DNA of 11,848 nt from Saprospiraceae bacterium (GCA_013361075.1 JABWAJ010000118.1:1-11848); one strand, 5' to 3'. Numbered from the stretch's first letter, positions 1-7,502 are shown. The notes: a model not told the origin generated them from the sequence alone. Numbers and translations: made by a program.

Positions 1-80
1 CCTTTTCTATTGCCGCTCTTCGGGTAGCCGACTTGCAGGGCTTTCTTATCCTATTTCTTTACCCTTATAAATCAGTTGTT

Positions 81-2564
81 ATGTTTAGAAGAATTACGCT
101 ATTTGGCCTTATCTGTCTTTTTTCTATGGCACAGGTGCAGGCACAATACTGCGCAGGGAACCCTGATGGTAGTACTACTTTCGACTGGACTGCCGAAAGT
201 TGGGAGGTTTGGTTAAAACCCGCCGTCACCCAGGCGCCGATATTAACCACCCTTCGATCTCCTTTTCATCCGGGCAACAGTCTTACTCAGCCGAATACCC
301 AACATATAGAAAATGCGCCAGGCATGGGTGACTATGCACCGGAGGACGGATGGGTTTTGATCACCGAGGCAATGGGATTTTTGCAAAGCGATAACATAAC
401 CTTCCCGCAATTTGTACTCTACAATCGCTTCGAGTCAAAGCTTCGTTACTTTGTGTATTTGGCTGGTGTCACGAGCGCTAATGATGTCGAAATATCTATA
501 GGGTTTGATGGGAGTTTAAATGAAGTGGGGCATGTTAGTGCTGCACTAGAACATGCTTTCACTCCTATGGATGTAGTAGAAGGTTATCAGGATAAAAAAA
601 TATTAATCACTGTACCAAATCAAGGCTTTTATGTACACGGAGTTTGGGCAATGGCTGATATTCCGATGGCGTATGACCCCTGTACCTGTCAATATACTTC
701 GGCAATTACAATATCTACTAAAACGAGAACTTTTTCAGATTTCAAGTTCACCCTCGAAGGCGGCGGTGAAATTAAACAAGTAATCGGACCGACAGCAGGC
801 AATACCGGGAATTCTGTTCAAAATGCCGGTCGGCGCTTCGCGAATGTAACCGGAGGGATCAATTCAGGAATTTCCAAAGGCGTATCAGCCTATAAAACGG
901 CGAGTGAATTAGCGGGGGTAGCAGAAAAACTGTTGTTGGGTGCGGCCAATAAAAAACTGACTGCCGATTTAAGGGCTACACTTAATACCATTTCAGGCAT
1001 CAACATCGGCAGTGGCGGGCTTTCGGCATTAGACGTTCAGTTGCTGCACGGATTAAGTAATCTGACGCCCCCTCAGGCAGACGCGGTTAATAAGCTATTT
1101 CCCAAAAAAATCCCCAGCCCGTTGGTGCCCGACTGGCTGAAAAGCGTCGTTCCTTTTGCCAGCACGGCCTTCGCCTTATTAGACTTTATCATTGGTGGCG
1201 GCAAAAGCGCGCCCCCGCAGCCGATGCATTTTAATGCCGATTTTAATTTTGTAGGAGAGGGAACTTTAGCAAGTAGCCAGAATCAGGCATCCACAACTTT
1301 TTATATACCTGGGAGCTTATCCACCAACCAAACTATATCGCCAAGGATACCAGTACATAACGAAACAATGGGGATACTTAATCTGATTGAGCAGCCAGTG
1401 ATATACCTTGCAGAAGGAGCCCCCGAGGAGACACAGATTCCCATTAATATCTACCCTGAATTATATCACTGGTTCTATACGGCAAAGCTGGCATCACCGC
1501 TCAGGTTTGCGCTTAATCCGGCATCGGGCCTGACATTGAAGGATATTAGAGTGGCCGTTTATTTCAATAGCTGCATTACCGGATTAGAAAGCATTGTATC
1601 GAATGAACTTCCTGTTCCTGATGGACTCACCAATGAAGGAGACAATGTTTGGAGAACGCCATATATGCCATTATCCTGCTTAGAGGACTTTTCCTTAATT
1701 TTCAATCCCCACGCCTTAACGTATGATGGATTTTTGGCGAAAATTCCTTTTGGCTGTGATGAAAAAGAAATTCATCTTCATTTTATTGCCAAACTGACTT
1801 CTCCGGCAGGAAAAGAGACCGCCTGGGCAGCCCGTTACCGGGCAAATATAGCTGAAGCCCCCTACACCTTCGAAAACACCCCGCCCAACCCCTACCTCCA
1901 TGTAAAAGAAAATGTAGAAGTAGATGACCTGGAAGACATCATCAACGGCAATATCCAGTCCTGGAACCCCATTACAATAAAAAATGACATTCTGGTAACC
2001 GAGGGTGTGATCCAGGACTATATCAATGATAAACAACCGAAAGAAACCATTACAGTACCGGGTGATCCTGTTGCCGGAACAGTTTCCTATACGACGCAGA
2101 TTTCAAGAACCTATTCAGTGGGAGCCACCATTCCAGCGCCCTTCACGATTGAAAACATGCCCAACTGCGGCACGAACCACCCCGTGAATGCTGCCTGGCT
2201 GACTGATTTCTGCCAAAGCACAGGAAGATACAATCCAGTACTGGCATTGAGCGAACCCGATGACGAGGATACCGCTACGCTACGCATGACTCCGGATGAG
2301 CATGAAAAAGCTCGCGCCAAACTTTCGCCTAATCCGGTAGCCAATCAGACTGTTTTGGACTATACCATGGAAACGGGAGGTTCCCTATCTATTTTCATCA
2401 GCGATTATGCTGGTCGCCGGGTCATGGAGGTGCAGTCGCAGCAGTGGTTGGATAACGGGCATTACCAACTGATTATACCAACAGAGCAGTTGGTGTCGGG
2501 GATGTATTTTGTTACTTTGGTTCGCCAGGAGGGAACAGAAACACTGAGAATGCTCAAGCAATAG
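81..2564 (+). CDS. Large secreted protein with T9SS type A sorting domain, function unknown
   Basis: This encodes an exported protein of 827 residues. The frame is open back to the left edge, but I place the start at ATG 81 because a signal peptide follows directly: MFRR, a hydrophobic core, and a likely cut after VQA (residue 21). Residues about 747-827 are a T9SS type A sorting tail: LSPNPV at 748-753, a D-YAGRRV motif at 775-781, SGMYFV at 806-811 and a terminal basic LKQ. The family role of this tail is to direct cargo through the outer membrane, where it is released or anchored. The rest matches no family I recognise. Residues 23-230 look beta-rich with a CTC motif at 201-203. Residues 240-330 are rich in Gly, Ala and Leu and look helical. 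A hydrophobic stretch lies at 352-374. Residues 380-700 are again beta-rich and contain scattered cysteines (498, 533, 559, 696, 711). No enzyme motif is visible. An adhesin, a surface-layer component or a toxin-like cargo are all possible. The CDS call is secure; the function is not known. Confidence 0.9.
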   Translation: MFRRITLFGLICLFSMAQVQAQYCAGNPDGSTTFDWTAESWEVWLKPAVTQAPILTTLRSPFHPGNSLTQPNTQHIENAPGMGDYAPEDGWVLITEAMGFLQSDNITFPQFVLYNRFESKLRYFVYLAGVTSANDVEISIGFDGSLNEVGHVSAALEHAFTPMDVVEGYQDKKILITVPNQGFYVHGVWAMADIPMAYDPCTCQYTSAITISTKTRTFSDFKFTLEGGGEIKQVIGPTAGNTGNSVQNAGRRFANVTGGINSGISKGVSAYKTASELAGVAEKLLLGAANKKLTADLRATLNTISGINIGSGGLSALDVQLLHGLSNLTPPQADAVNKLFPKKIPSPLVPDWLKSVVPFASTAFALLDFIIGGGKSAPPQPMHFNADFNFVGEGTLASSQNQASTTFYIPGSLSTNQTISPRIPVHNETMGILNLIEQPVIYLAEGAPEETQIPINIYPELYHWFYTAKLASPLRFALNPASGLTLKDIRVAVYFNSCITGLESIVSNELPVPDGLTNEGDNVWRTPYMPLSCLEDFSLIFNPHALTYDGFLAKIPFGCDEKEIHLHFIAKLTSPAGKETAWAARYRANIAEAPYTFENTPPNPYLHVKENVEVDDLEDIINGNIQSWNPITIKNDILVTEGVIQDYINDKQPKETITVPGDPVAGTVSYTTQISRTYSVGATIPAPFTIENMPNCGTNHPVNAAWLTDFCQSTGRYNPVLALSEPDDEDTATLRMTPDEHEKARAKLSPNPVANQTVLDYTMETGGSLSIFISDYAGRRVMEVQSQQWLDNGHYQLIIPTEQLVSGMYFVTLVRQEGTETLRMLKQ

Positions 2565-2725
2565 ACTTGTTGCGACGGGCAGCGTGGTGGTGGAAATGAG
2601 CTATTTTGTGGCCAATCACAGCGTTTTTTGAGGAGCATAGCCCTGTTCTGTGACGAAAAAAAGGCGATGAGTGGCCGAAGAAGAACCATTTCCGACCCAC
2701 GATGATTCCCGTCGCAACAAGCCTA
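2562..2725. mobile_element. MITE-like palindromic element between TA dinucleotides
   Basis: A 160 bp non-coding stretch has terminal inverted repeats of 16 bp at 2564-2579 and 2708-2723 that match at 15 of 16 positions. The 14 bp CTTGTTGCGACGGG at 2566-2579 is perfectly complementary to 2708-2721. Both ends are flanked by TA (2562-2563 and 2724-2725), the target duplication expected of IS630/Tc1-mariner-type elements. The interior continues as an imperfect palindrome: CGTGG and GGAAATG blocks, GGCCA near 2610, and the T-run near 2624 all have counterparts on the other arm. It is too small for a transposase. The left TA plus the first element base forms the TAG stop of the upstream gene. Mobility is inferred from structure alone; an RNA-level hairpin or a locally evolved palindrome remain possible. 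Confidence 0.5.
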
Positions 2726-2744
2726 ACCATGCGTAAGACAAGTG

Positions 2745-2792
2745 CAGCTACGCGAACCCGGTATTTAGCCAGGTTCGCGTAACTGTTTTTTT
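2745..2792 (+). terminator. Rho-independent terminator for the T9SS cargo gene
   Basis: A hairpin with a perfect 10 bp stem (TACGCGAACC at 2749-2758 with 2772-2781) extends by CAG/CTG past one mismatch. It is followed at once by seven T (2786-2792). The T-run lies only on the right, so it acts on the plus strand. It sits about 180 bp past the stop of the upstream gene because the palindromic element intervenes; without that element the distance would be about 20 bp. Confidence 0.85.
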
Positions 2793-2823
2793 ATACAGGT
2801 AAAACAGGCCGCGCAGGCTTACC

Positions 2824-4746
2824 TCACCGTTCTAACCGCTCAATCAGCCGCGCTGAAATCCGCAGAAAGTCCATTTCAGTGATCACGCCAACCAGCTCAT
2901 TGTCTTTCACCACAGGCAGGCAGCCAATTTTGTTTTCCCGCATCATGGTCATTGCATCCAGGATGGTAGCAGTTGGCCCGATCACCAATGGTTTTTCAAT
3001 CATGATGTCTTTAACCGCTACCGCTTCTTTGCCATTCACGCGGTTGAATCGGGTGAAATGGCGCAGCAAAAGGCGCGAGGTAATAAGGCCACAGAGTTGC
3101 CCTTTGGAATCTTCCACCGGCATGTAGCGAATTCGGCGCCAATCCATCAGTTCGGCAACCAGCTCAATCAAATCATCTTTTTGTACGGTAAAAAGATCCG
3201 TAACCATAAATTCCTCCACCTTTAGTTTGGATGGGCGGTATTCTTCCAGGTCGCCGGGTTCGGGCAACTCCCAGGTATGGACAGGCATTTCTTTGAGCTG
3301 ATTTTTGATGATGGAAGCGGTCATGACCGACAGGGCCTCGTCGCGACCTACCTGCTTTTTTAATTTGGTAAACGCGCGCAATTGCCAGCGGGCACCATTC
3401 ATGTGTTGTTCGGCGCGGGCACCGATGATGTCCATATACCGGTCTATGTCGGCCTTGTCCACCTGTTGTATTTCTAACCCTTTCCGGGCAATGGGGATCA
3501 ATTCTTTCGTCACCAGATCGCAAACGGATATTTTTTTGTCTTTAAACCAGGTGAACGTGGAGTCAATGCCCACCTGTGCGCTTTTTGCAAAATTATCGCG
3601 CACGTCTTCCCAGGAAATCTGATCGCGGATGTCCTTGTGCAAATGTGCCATACCCACCATAGCGCCGAGCCAGAAAGCCGCATTGGCTGTTGAGTCCAGC
3701 ACGGTTGGCCCGGATGGCAGCACCCTGTTTTCGATGCGCAGGTGGGGCTGCCCGTTGGGGCTTATGCCATAGCAGGGCCTGTTCCAGCGGTAAACAGTGG
3801 AATTGTGCACCTGTAACGCCTTGAGTTTGGGCACTTTACCCTGGCGGATTAGTTCAATGGAATCTTCTTCAATATCAGCGCCAAGGAGTACGCGGAAACG
3901 GGCGATGTCTTCGCGGTAAATTTCCATGATGCTTTTGTCCAACCAGCCCGTACCAAAGCTCACCCGCGGGCTGCGTTCGCGCATGTGGTCGTGGGTGGTT
4001 CGGATGTCGAGTGCCTGCTGGAAAAGTGCAATCCGGGTTTCGTGCCAGAGCCGTTTGCCAAAAACAATGGGAGAATTGGCTGAAATGGCCAGTACCGGCG
4101 CTGCCAGTGTTTGCGCGATGTTGTAGTATTTGACAAAATCATTGGGCGACACCTGAAGGTGCACCTGGAAGCTGGTATTGCAGGCTTCCAGCAAAGGCGA
4201 CTGGTGTTTGACCAAAATTTCGTCAATGCCGGTTAGCCTGAGCTCATAAAAAGACCCGATGAGTTGGCGGTTAATGGCTTCCATCAGCGCAATGTACCTC
4301 GGGTTGGGGGTGAGGTTGTGCATTTCCAGATCCATCTTCGTCAGGGTAGGCAGAATTCCTGTCAGAACGAGGCTGGCATCCATAGGTTTCAGCTTGTCCC
4401 GGATCTTGTTCAGATAATCCAAATTTTCCATTTCCATCTGGCGCAGGCAATCGCCTTTGAATTCCCGCGGGGTAAGGTTTGTTTCCAGATTGAACTTGGC
4501 GAGCTCGGTAGTGACCCATTCCCAAGTCTTCATCTTTTTCAACGCCTCCATGTTGATCATCGCCGGTTTGAAGGTTTTGTTGTCTACCAGAAACATCTCC
4601 TGCTCCGCGCCAATGCGCGCGATGCCGCTCTCGAACCAGTCATTTTCCAGCATGTACTCAAATGCGTAAACGTCTCTCAGTAAATGCTTTGTAAAATCCT
4701 GCAATTGGTTGTCGCCGGAAACCAATGACACTTTTTGTTCGCCCAT
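2824..4746 (-). CDS. GCS2-type glutamate-cysteine ligase-like protein fused to a C-terminal CBS pair
   Basis: This encodes a cytoplasmic protein of 640 residues with no signal peptide. Residues about 40-480 resemble the GCS2 (glutamate-cysteine ligase 2 / carboxylate-amine ligase) fold: GAEQEM at 46-51, LETNLTP at 87-93, TGILPT at 129-134, SFQVHLQV at 192-199, and LRIENRVLPSGPT at 336-348. These acidic and basic clusters are where the family binds Mg-ATP and the glutamate carboxylate. Residues about 506-565 and 577-635 form two CBS motifs (a Bateman module), which in other proteins senses adenine nucleotides. By family knowledge the protein should join a carboxylate to an amine using ATP, possibly Glu plus Cys. 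The true substrate is not shown by the sequence. No partner synthetase is adjacent, so the context does not help. The start ATG at 4746 has no Shine-Dalgarno motif. The fold is fairly sure; adenylate control of the ligase is my inference. Confidence 0.85.
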   Translation of the reverse strand: MGEQKVSLVSGDNQLQDFTKHLLRDVYAFEYMLENDWFESGIARIGAEQEMFLVDNKTFKPAMINMEALKKMKTWEWVTTELAKFNLETNLTPREFKGDCLRQMEMENLDYLNKIRDKLKPMDASLVLTGILPTLTKMDLEMHNLTPNPRYIALMEAINRQLIGSFYELRLTGIDEILVKHQSPLLEACNTSFQVHLQVSPNDFVKYYNIAQTLAAPVLAISANSPIVFGKRLWHETRIALFQQALDIRTTHDHMRERSPRVSFGTGWLDKSIMEIYREDIARFRVLLGADIEEDSIELIRQGKVPKLKALQVHNSTVYRWNRPCYGISPNGQPHLRIENRVLPSGPTVLDSTANAAFWLGAMVGMAHLHKDIRDQISWEDVRDNFAKSAQVGIDSTFTWFKDKKISVCDLVTKELIPIARKGLEIQQVDKADIDRYMDIIGARAEQHMNGARWQLRAFTKLKKQVGRDEALSVMTASIIKNQLKEMPVHTWELPEPGDLEEYRPSKLKVEEFMVTDLFTVQKDDLIELVAELMDWRRIRYMPVEDSKGQLCGLITSRLLLRHFTRFNRVNGKEAVAVKDIMIEKPLVIGPTATILDAMTMMRENKIGCLPVVKDNELVGVITEMDFLRISARLIERLER

Positions 4747-4820
4747 ATCCTGTGCTTATTTCGTAAGGTGAAAGGTATGAATATCAGATTTTTCTTGCGC
4801 GATTTTTAATCTAGATTCAA

Positions 4821-4850
4821 TAAAGATATGGATAATTTAAAAGTTGCAAA
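4821..4850 (-). promoter_or_regulatory. Candidate promoter for the GCS2-CBS gene
   Basis: Read on the minus strand, TTTG (4850-4847) is followed after 18 nt by TATCTTTA (4828-4821). This is one mismatch from the Bacteroidota -7 box TAnnTTTG, and the spacing is in the accepted range. The predicted leader is about 65-70 nt. No equally good match was found for the divergent lipoprotein gene; TAATTTCG at 4851-4858 has one mismatch but no -33 partner. Confidence 0.45.
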
Positions 4851-4888
4851 TAATTTCGCCGCATTCTTTCGTTGAATACAAAAATGAC

Positions 4889-5422
4889 ATGGCCATGAAA
4901 AAATTGATCGGAATGGTGTTGATTGGGTTGCTTTGGTGGGGATGCAATAAGGACGACCGGGAGCGGCTTTTTGCAATGGCTTTTCCCAATACACTTTTTA
5001 CCCTTCCGGCAGGAGCAAACCCTGCTTTTCCATTGGTTTTTGAAGTCAACCGGCAAAATACAAACATTGATTTTTTTCTGAGCCAAAGCTCAACCGATAC
5101 AGCAACCATTTCTGCCATCAATGCGACTTTCGGCAGCATCACTGCACTTGAGAATGGAAAGGAATATTATTTTATTGAAGAAGTTTCTGTCAGAATTTGC
5201 CCAACTGACCAGCCCGAATGCTCGCCGGCAGACGAAGTATTTTACATCACCGACCTTCGTGGCCAGGCCGATGAACGAATTAACCTCCTGCCAAGCCTCC
5301 GGAATGTCAAAAAACTGATGACCGGCGCTCAATTCAAGCTGGAAGTGGTTTTCTTTTTGAATGATTTCCCTCCGTACAGCGTAGACTCGCGGCTGGATAT
5401 GGAGTTTGAAGCAGTGCGCTAA
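4889..5422 (+). CDS. Small lipoprotein, function unknown
   Basis: This encodes 177 residues from ATG 4889. A second in-frame ATG at 4895 (protein starting MKKLIG) is an equally good start and gives 175 residues. The frame extends upstream to a TTG at 4844, but that would put 15 polar residues before the signal sequence, so it was rejected. The N-terminus is a lipoprotein signal: Lys-Lys, a hydrophobic stretch, then LLWWGC with the lipidated Cys at residue 19. The following NKDDRE lacks any hydrophobic patch and looks like a typical lipoprotein tether. The mature part appears beta-rich, ending in a strand-like VVFFL and a LDMEFEAVR terminus, with two cysteines in its middle (CPTDQPEC). It resembles the many small Bacteroidota lipoproteins of unknown role. 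It is divergent from the GCS2-CBS gene and convergent with the next lipoprotein gene, with 5 bp between stops. Confidence 0.8.
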   Translation: MAMKKLIGMVLIGLLWWGCNKDDRERLFAMAFPNTLFTLPAGANPAFPLVFEVNRQNTNIDFFLSQSSTDTATISAINATFGSITALENGKEYYFIEEVSVRICPTDQPECSPADEVFYITDLRGQADERINLLPSLRNVKKLMTGAQFKLEVVFFLNDFPPYSVDSRLDMEFEAVR

Positions 5423-5427
5423 TGGGG

Positions 5428-6288
5428 CTACTGCCGGATGTCGGTTAGCTCCAGGATCAGTTTGGAGCCGTCAATATTGGTGTAATCCAGGCGCAGAAAG
5501 CCGAATTCTTCATTGAATGCTGCCTTCAGATGCGTACGACCCAGCCCGCTTTCTGCCTCGGCATCAACGATGTGGCAAAGAGCCTCCCCCCAGGGCACAC
5601 GAACAGTTTCCTGTCCACTGATCCTGTATTTCATGTTGTTAGACACTGCCCCCCCCCACGCTTTCCAGCGACGGTCGCCATTCGACTGCCCCACTTCAAC
5701 TTTCCATTGCCAGGTATGCCCTTTTTTGTAAGGTGCCGAGATGAAAGGGTAGGGATTGAGAGAAAGGATGCGAAACAATTTCATGTTTGGCGCCTGCATC
5801 CACACATTTTTTGAATTTTCAATGAGTGTTGCCGAAGCATATCCGCCCAATTCTTTTTTTGCAGGGTTGTACAGGCGAACTTCCTGCACGGTTTGGTTGA
5901 ACTCCGGATCATTGAGCACATAAGGGTCGCGGCCCTCTCCAATTTTGATGGAGAGCATGTCGATGGTTTGGTCGTCGGCGCTGTCGGGCCGAACGAAATC
6001 CCAGGCCCAGTGATAGCTCTGAAATTCCGGCGTCTGGCTCTGGATGTTTTTAAACAAAAGGGTATCTCCTTGCGGGCTGATGTAAAAATAGCGGTAATGA
6101 AACTCCCGGCCTGTTTTAAAAATCCGATTATCAGCAGTATAGCGGTTTTCATCCTGATTTTCAGGCGGGAAGGTTTCTATCCAGACGCCGTTGATGTTGG
6201 TCAGGTTGTCGGGGGGGGTGCTGCATCCTGTCAAAAAGTACCACAATACCAATGTAAACACGTAGTTGGCTAAGCAAAATTTGCCCAT
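5428..6288 (-). CDS. Lipoprotein, function unknown, with C8 and G9 tracts
   Basis: This encodes 286 residues. The N-terminus has a hydrophobic core ending in the lipobox FLTGC, with the lipidated Cys at residue 22. The mature part is rich in aromatics and probably mostly beta. Residues about 188-286 (HTWQWKVEVG, then a VPWGEALCHI turn and a GFLRLDYTNIDG strand pair) recall the DUF3108/TapB-like repeating beta pattern, but this is a weak resemblance. No catalytic motif is visible. A run of eight C encodes Thr-Pro-Pro at 24-26, directly after the lipobox. A run of nine G encodes part of Trp-Gly-Gly-Ala at 211-214. Slippage in either would shift the frame. Its own promoter lies just upstream, separate from the ompA-like gene. 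The lipoprotein call is firm; the function is unknown. Confidence 0.85.
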   Translation of the reverse strand: MGKFCLANYVFTLVLWYFLTGCSTPPDNLTNINGVWIETFPPENQDENRYTADNRIFKTGREFHYRYFYISPQGDTLLFKNIQSQTPEFQSYHWAWDFVRPDSADDQTIDMLSIKIGEGRDPYVLNDPEFNQTVQEVRLYNPAKKELGGYASATLIENSKNVWMQAPNMKLFRILSLNPYPFISAPYKKGHTWQWKVEVGQSNGDRRWKAWGGAVSNNMKYRISGQETVRVPWGEALCHIVDAEAESGLGRTHLKAAFNEEFGFLRLDYTNIDGSKLILELTDIRQ

Positions 6289-6309
6289 CGGAAAATTATT
6301 TTAGGGTTA

Positions 6310-6337
6310 CAAAGATAGGAAATCCATAAAACACAAA
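6310..6337 (-). promoter_or_regulatory. Candidate promoter for the 5428-6288 lipoprotein gene
   Basis: On the minus strand, TATCTTTG (6317-6310) is a perfect match to the Bacteroidota -7 box TAnnTTTG. A TTTG (6337-6334) lies 16 nt upstream, one short of the usual range. The leader would be only about 15 nt. The -33 element falls inside the T-run of the ompA-like gene's terminator. Confidence 0.55.
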
Positions 6338-6367
6338 AAGCCGGCAGGATTAGCTGCCGGCTTTTTG
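6334..6367 (-). terminator. Rho-independent terminator of the OmpA-like gene
   Basis: A perfect 14 bp stem (6334-6347 with 6354-6367; core AAAAAGCCGGCAG) has a 6 nt loop. It begins 20 bp past the stop of the OmpA-like gene. Because the stem base is A-run/T-run, it can act in both directions, but only the minus-strand gene needs it. Confidence 0.9.
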
Positions 6368-6386
6368 CTGAAGAAAACGCTTTGGA

Positions 6387-7148
6387 TTAGTTTTTCTTCA
6401 TCATGCCACCGAGGTCCGGATTCGGAACGATTTCGGTACGGCGGTTTTTAGCGCGGCCTTCAGAAGTGCTGTTGTCGCCAGCCGGCAGGTTTTCACCTTT
6501 GCCTGCGATGGTCAACTGCTTGGCGCTAACACCTTTTTTAGTCAGGTATTTCACCACTTCTTTAGCACGGTCGAGGCTCAGATCCCAGTTGTCGTAGCCA
6601 CCACCTTTCGGATATTGCTTGTTGTCAGTATGGCCTTCTACCAAAATTTTGGCGTTCGGGCTTTTCTTCAGTGCTACGGCCAGTTCGTCCAATGCATTGC
6701 GCTGGTCGCGGGACAGTTTTTTAGAACCTGATTTGTAGTTTACGCCTTTAGACGTTACTACATACAGGCGGCCTTCACGGTCTTCCAATGTCAGGCCGCT
6801 GTCTTTGTAAGTAGCGAAAATACCGTCAATCTGCTTGCGCAGGTTGTCCAACTCACCTTGAGTCATGTTGAGTTTCTCCTGAACCTGAGCGATCTGTCCT
6901 TTCGTTGCAGAAAGTTCAGAGTTGATTTTTCCGATTTCGCCATTGAGTCTGGTTTTTTCAGCCTCAAATTCTGCTGCAAGAGCATTCTTCTCATCCTGAA
7001 GTTTTTTCAGAGAAGCCTGCGTTTCGGCAAGTGCCTGGTCAGTTGCGGCTTTTGCGGCAACCAGTTCGTCGTACTTCTTCTTGGAAACACAAGACTGGAT
7101 CGAACCTACTGCCAGGGTAAGGATTAAAAGTTTAACTATCAGACGCAT
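6387..7148 (-). CDS. OmpA/Pal-like lipoprotein with coiled-coil N-terminus
   Basis: This encodes 253 residues. A signal sequence ends in SIQSC (lipidated Cys 20), so the protein is anchored in a membrane, probably the outer one. Residues about 25-115 are a long Ala/Glu/Lys/Leu coiled coil, which would form a stalk or oligomer. Residues about 125-243 are an OmpA C-terminal domain: EGHTDN at 171-176, DLSLDRAKEVVKYL at 189-202, AGKGENLP at 215-222 and NRRTEIV at 235-241. Asp175 and Arg194 are present; in this family these two bind the diaminopimelate of peptidoglycan. The likely role is to tie the outer membrane to the cell wall. The protein ends in a short basic MMKKN tail. It is a single-gene unit with its own terminator. 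This differs from a classical Pal by its longer coiled coil. Confidence 0.93.
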   Translation of the reverse strand: MRLIVKLLILTLAVGSIQSCVSKKKYDELVAAKAATDQALAETQASLKKLQDEKNALAAEFEAEKTRLNGEIGKINSELSATKGQIAQVQEKLNMTQGELDNLRKQIDGIFATYKDSGLTLEDREGRLYVVTSKGVNYKSGSKKLSRDQRNALDELAVALKKSPNAKILVEGHTDNKQYPKGGGYDNWDLSLDRAKEVVKYLTKKGVSAKQLTIAGKGENLPAGDNSTSEGRAKNRRTEIVPNPDLGGMMKKN

Positions 7149-7226
7149 ATTTTACTTAGTTTAATTAAAAAATGCACGATTGGGTTGAAGTGAAGATGGA
7201 TCTTCGCGCTGCGTGATCCCGGACTT

Positions 7227-7264
7227 CAAAGTTAAGAAAAGCGTGGTAAATTACGCCCTGCAAA
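7227..7264 (-). promoter_or_regulatory. Candidate promoter for the OmpA-like gene
   Basis: On the minus strand, TAACTTTG (7234-7227) fits the Bacteroidota -7 box exactly. The nearest TTTG (7264-7261) is 26 nt upstream, longer than normal, so the -33 assignment is doubtful. The predicted leader is about 70 nt and contains a small imperfect hairpin at 7198-7219 (GGATC/GATCC plus CGC/GCG). Confidence 0.4.
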
Positions 7265-7443
7265 GCAATAGATATTTTTTGAATAAAGCAAAGAATGAAA
7301 ACACTTTCTTGCCGTATAGGCCGGAGCGGGGGTATAACATGGGCGCCAACAAGCTGATTTCGTAAAATTTTGGCAAATTTTTCAGCATTTAGGGGCTTGG
7401 ATATGCGCCAAAGGGGTAGATTTGGAGGTAATGGCTTGTCCGG

Positions 7444-7474
7444 TTGTAGGATACCTTTAAAACATCTATTTTTG
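7444..7474 (+). promoter_or_regulatory. Promoter of the alpha/beta hydrolase gene
   Basis: TTG at 7444-7446 is followed after 20 nt by TATTTTTG (7467-7474). Both boxes match the Bacteroidota consensus and the spacing is ideal. The start of transcription would be near 7480, leaving a leader of about 23 nt before ATG 7503. This is the best promoter match in the window. Confidence 0.65.
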
Positions 7475-7502
7475 CAGCTAATTAAAAAGTTGATACGGCT
7501 AG

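Larger units (their letters stand above)
7149..7502. other. Intergenic region between divergent genes
   Basis: This spacer of 354 bp separates the divergent OmpA-like and hydrolase genes. It holds one candidate promoter for each (7227-7264 minus, 7444-7474 plus). I see no credible small ORF, no tRNA and no strong repeat in 7265-7440. That middle part is AT-rich and could hold regulator sites that I cannot identify. Confidence 0.7.

Noticed and set aside
33..80. A TTG start upstream of the T9SS gene
   Set aside because: It would place 16 extra residues ahead of a textbook signal peptide that begins at ATG 81.
2462..2689. A minus-strand frame of 75 codons crossing the palindromic element
   Set aside because: It overlaps the end of the T9SS gene and one arm of an inverted repeat; there is no start context and the composition comes from the repeat.
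2797..2824. AGGTAA/TTACCT inverted repeat as a terminator of the GCS2-CBS gene
   Set aside because: The stem is only six base pairs, overlaps the stop codon, and no T-run follows on the minus strand.
4264..4683. A plus-strand frame of 139 codons inside the GCS2-CBS gene
   Set aside because: It lies antisense to conserved motifs of a well-supported gene and its product has no recognisable features.
5893..6273. A plus-strand frame of 126 codons opposite the second lipoprotein gene
   Set aside because: The other strand has a clear lipobox, promoter and full-length frame; this product looks random.
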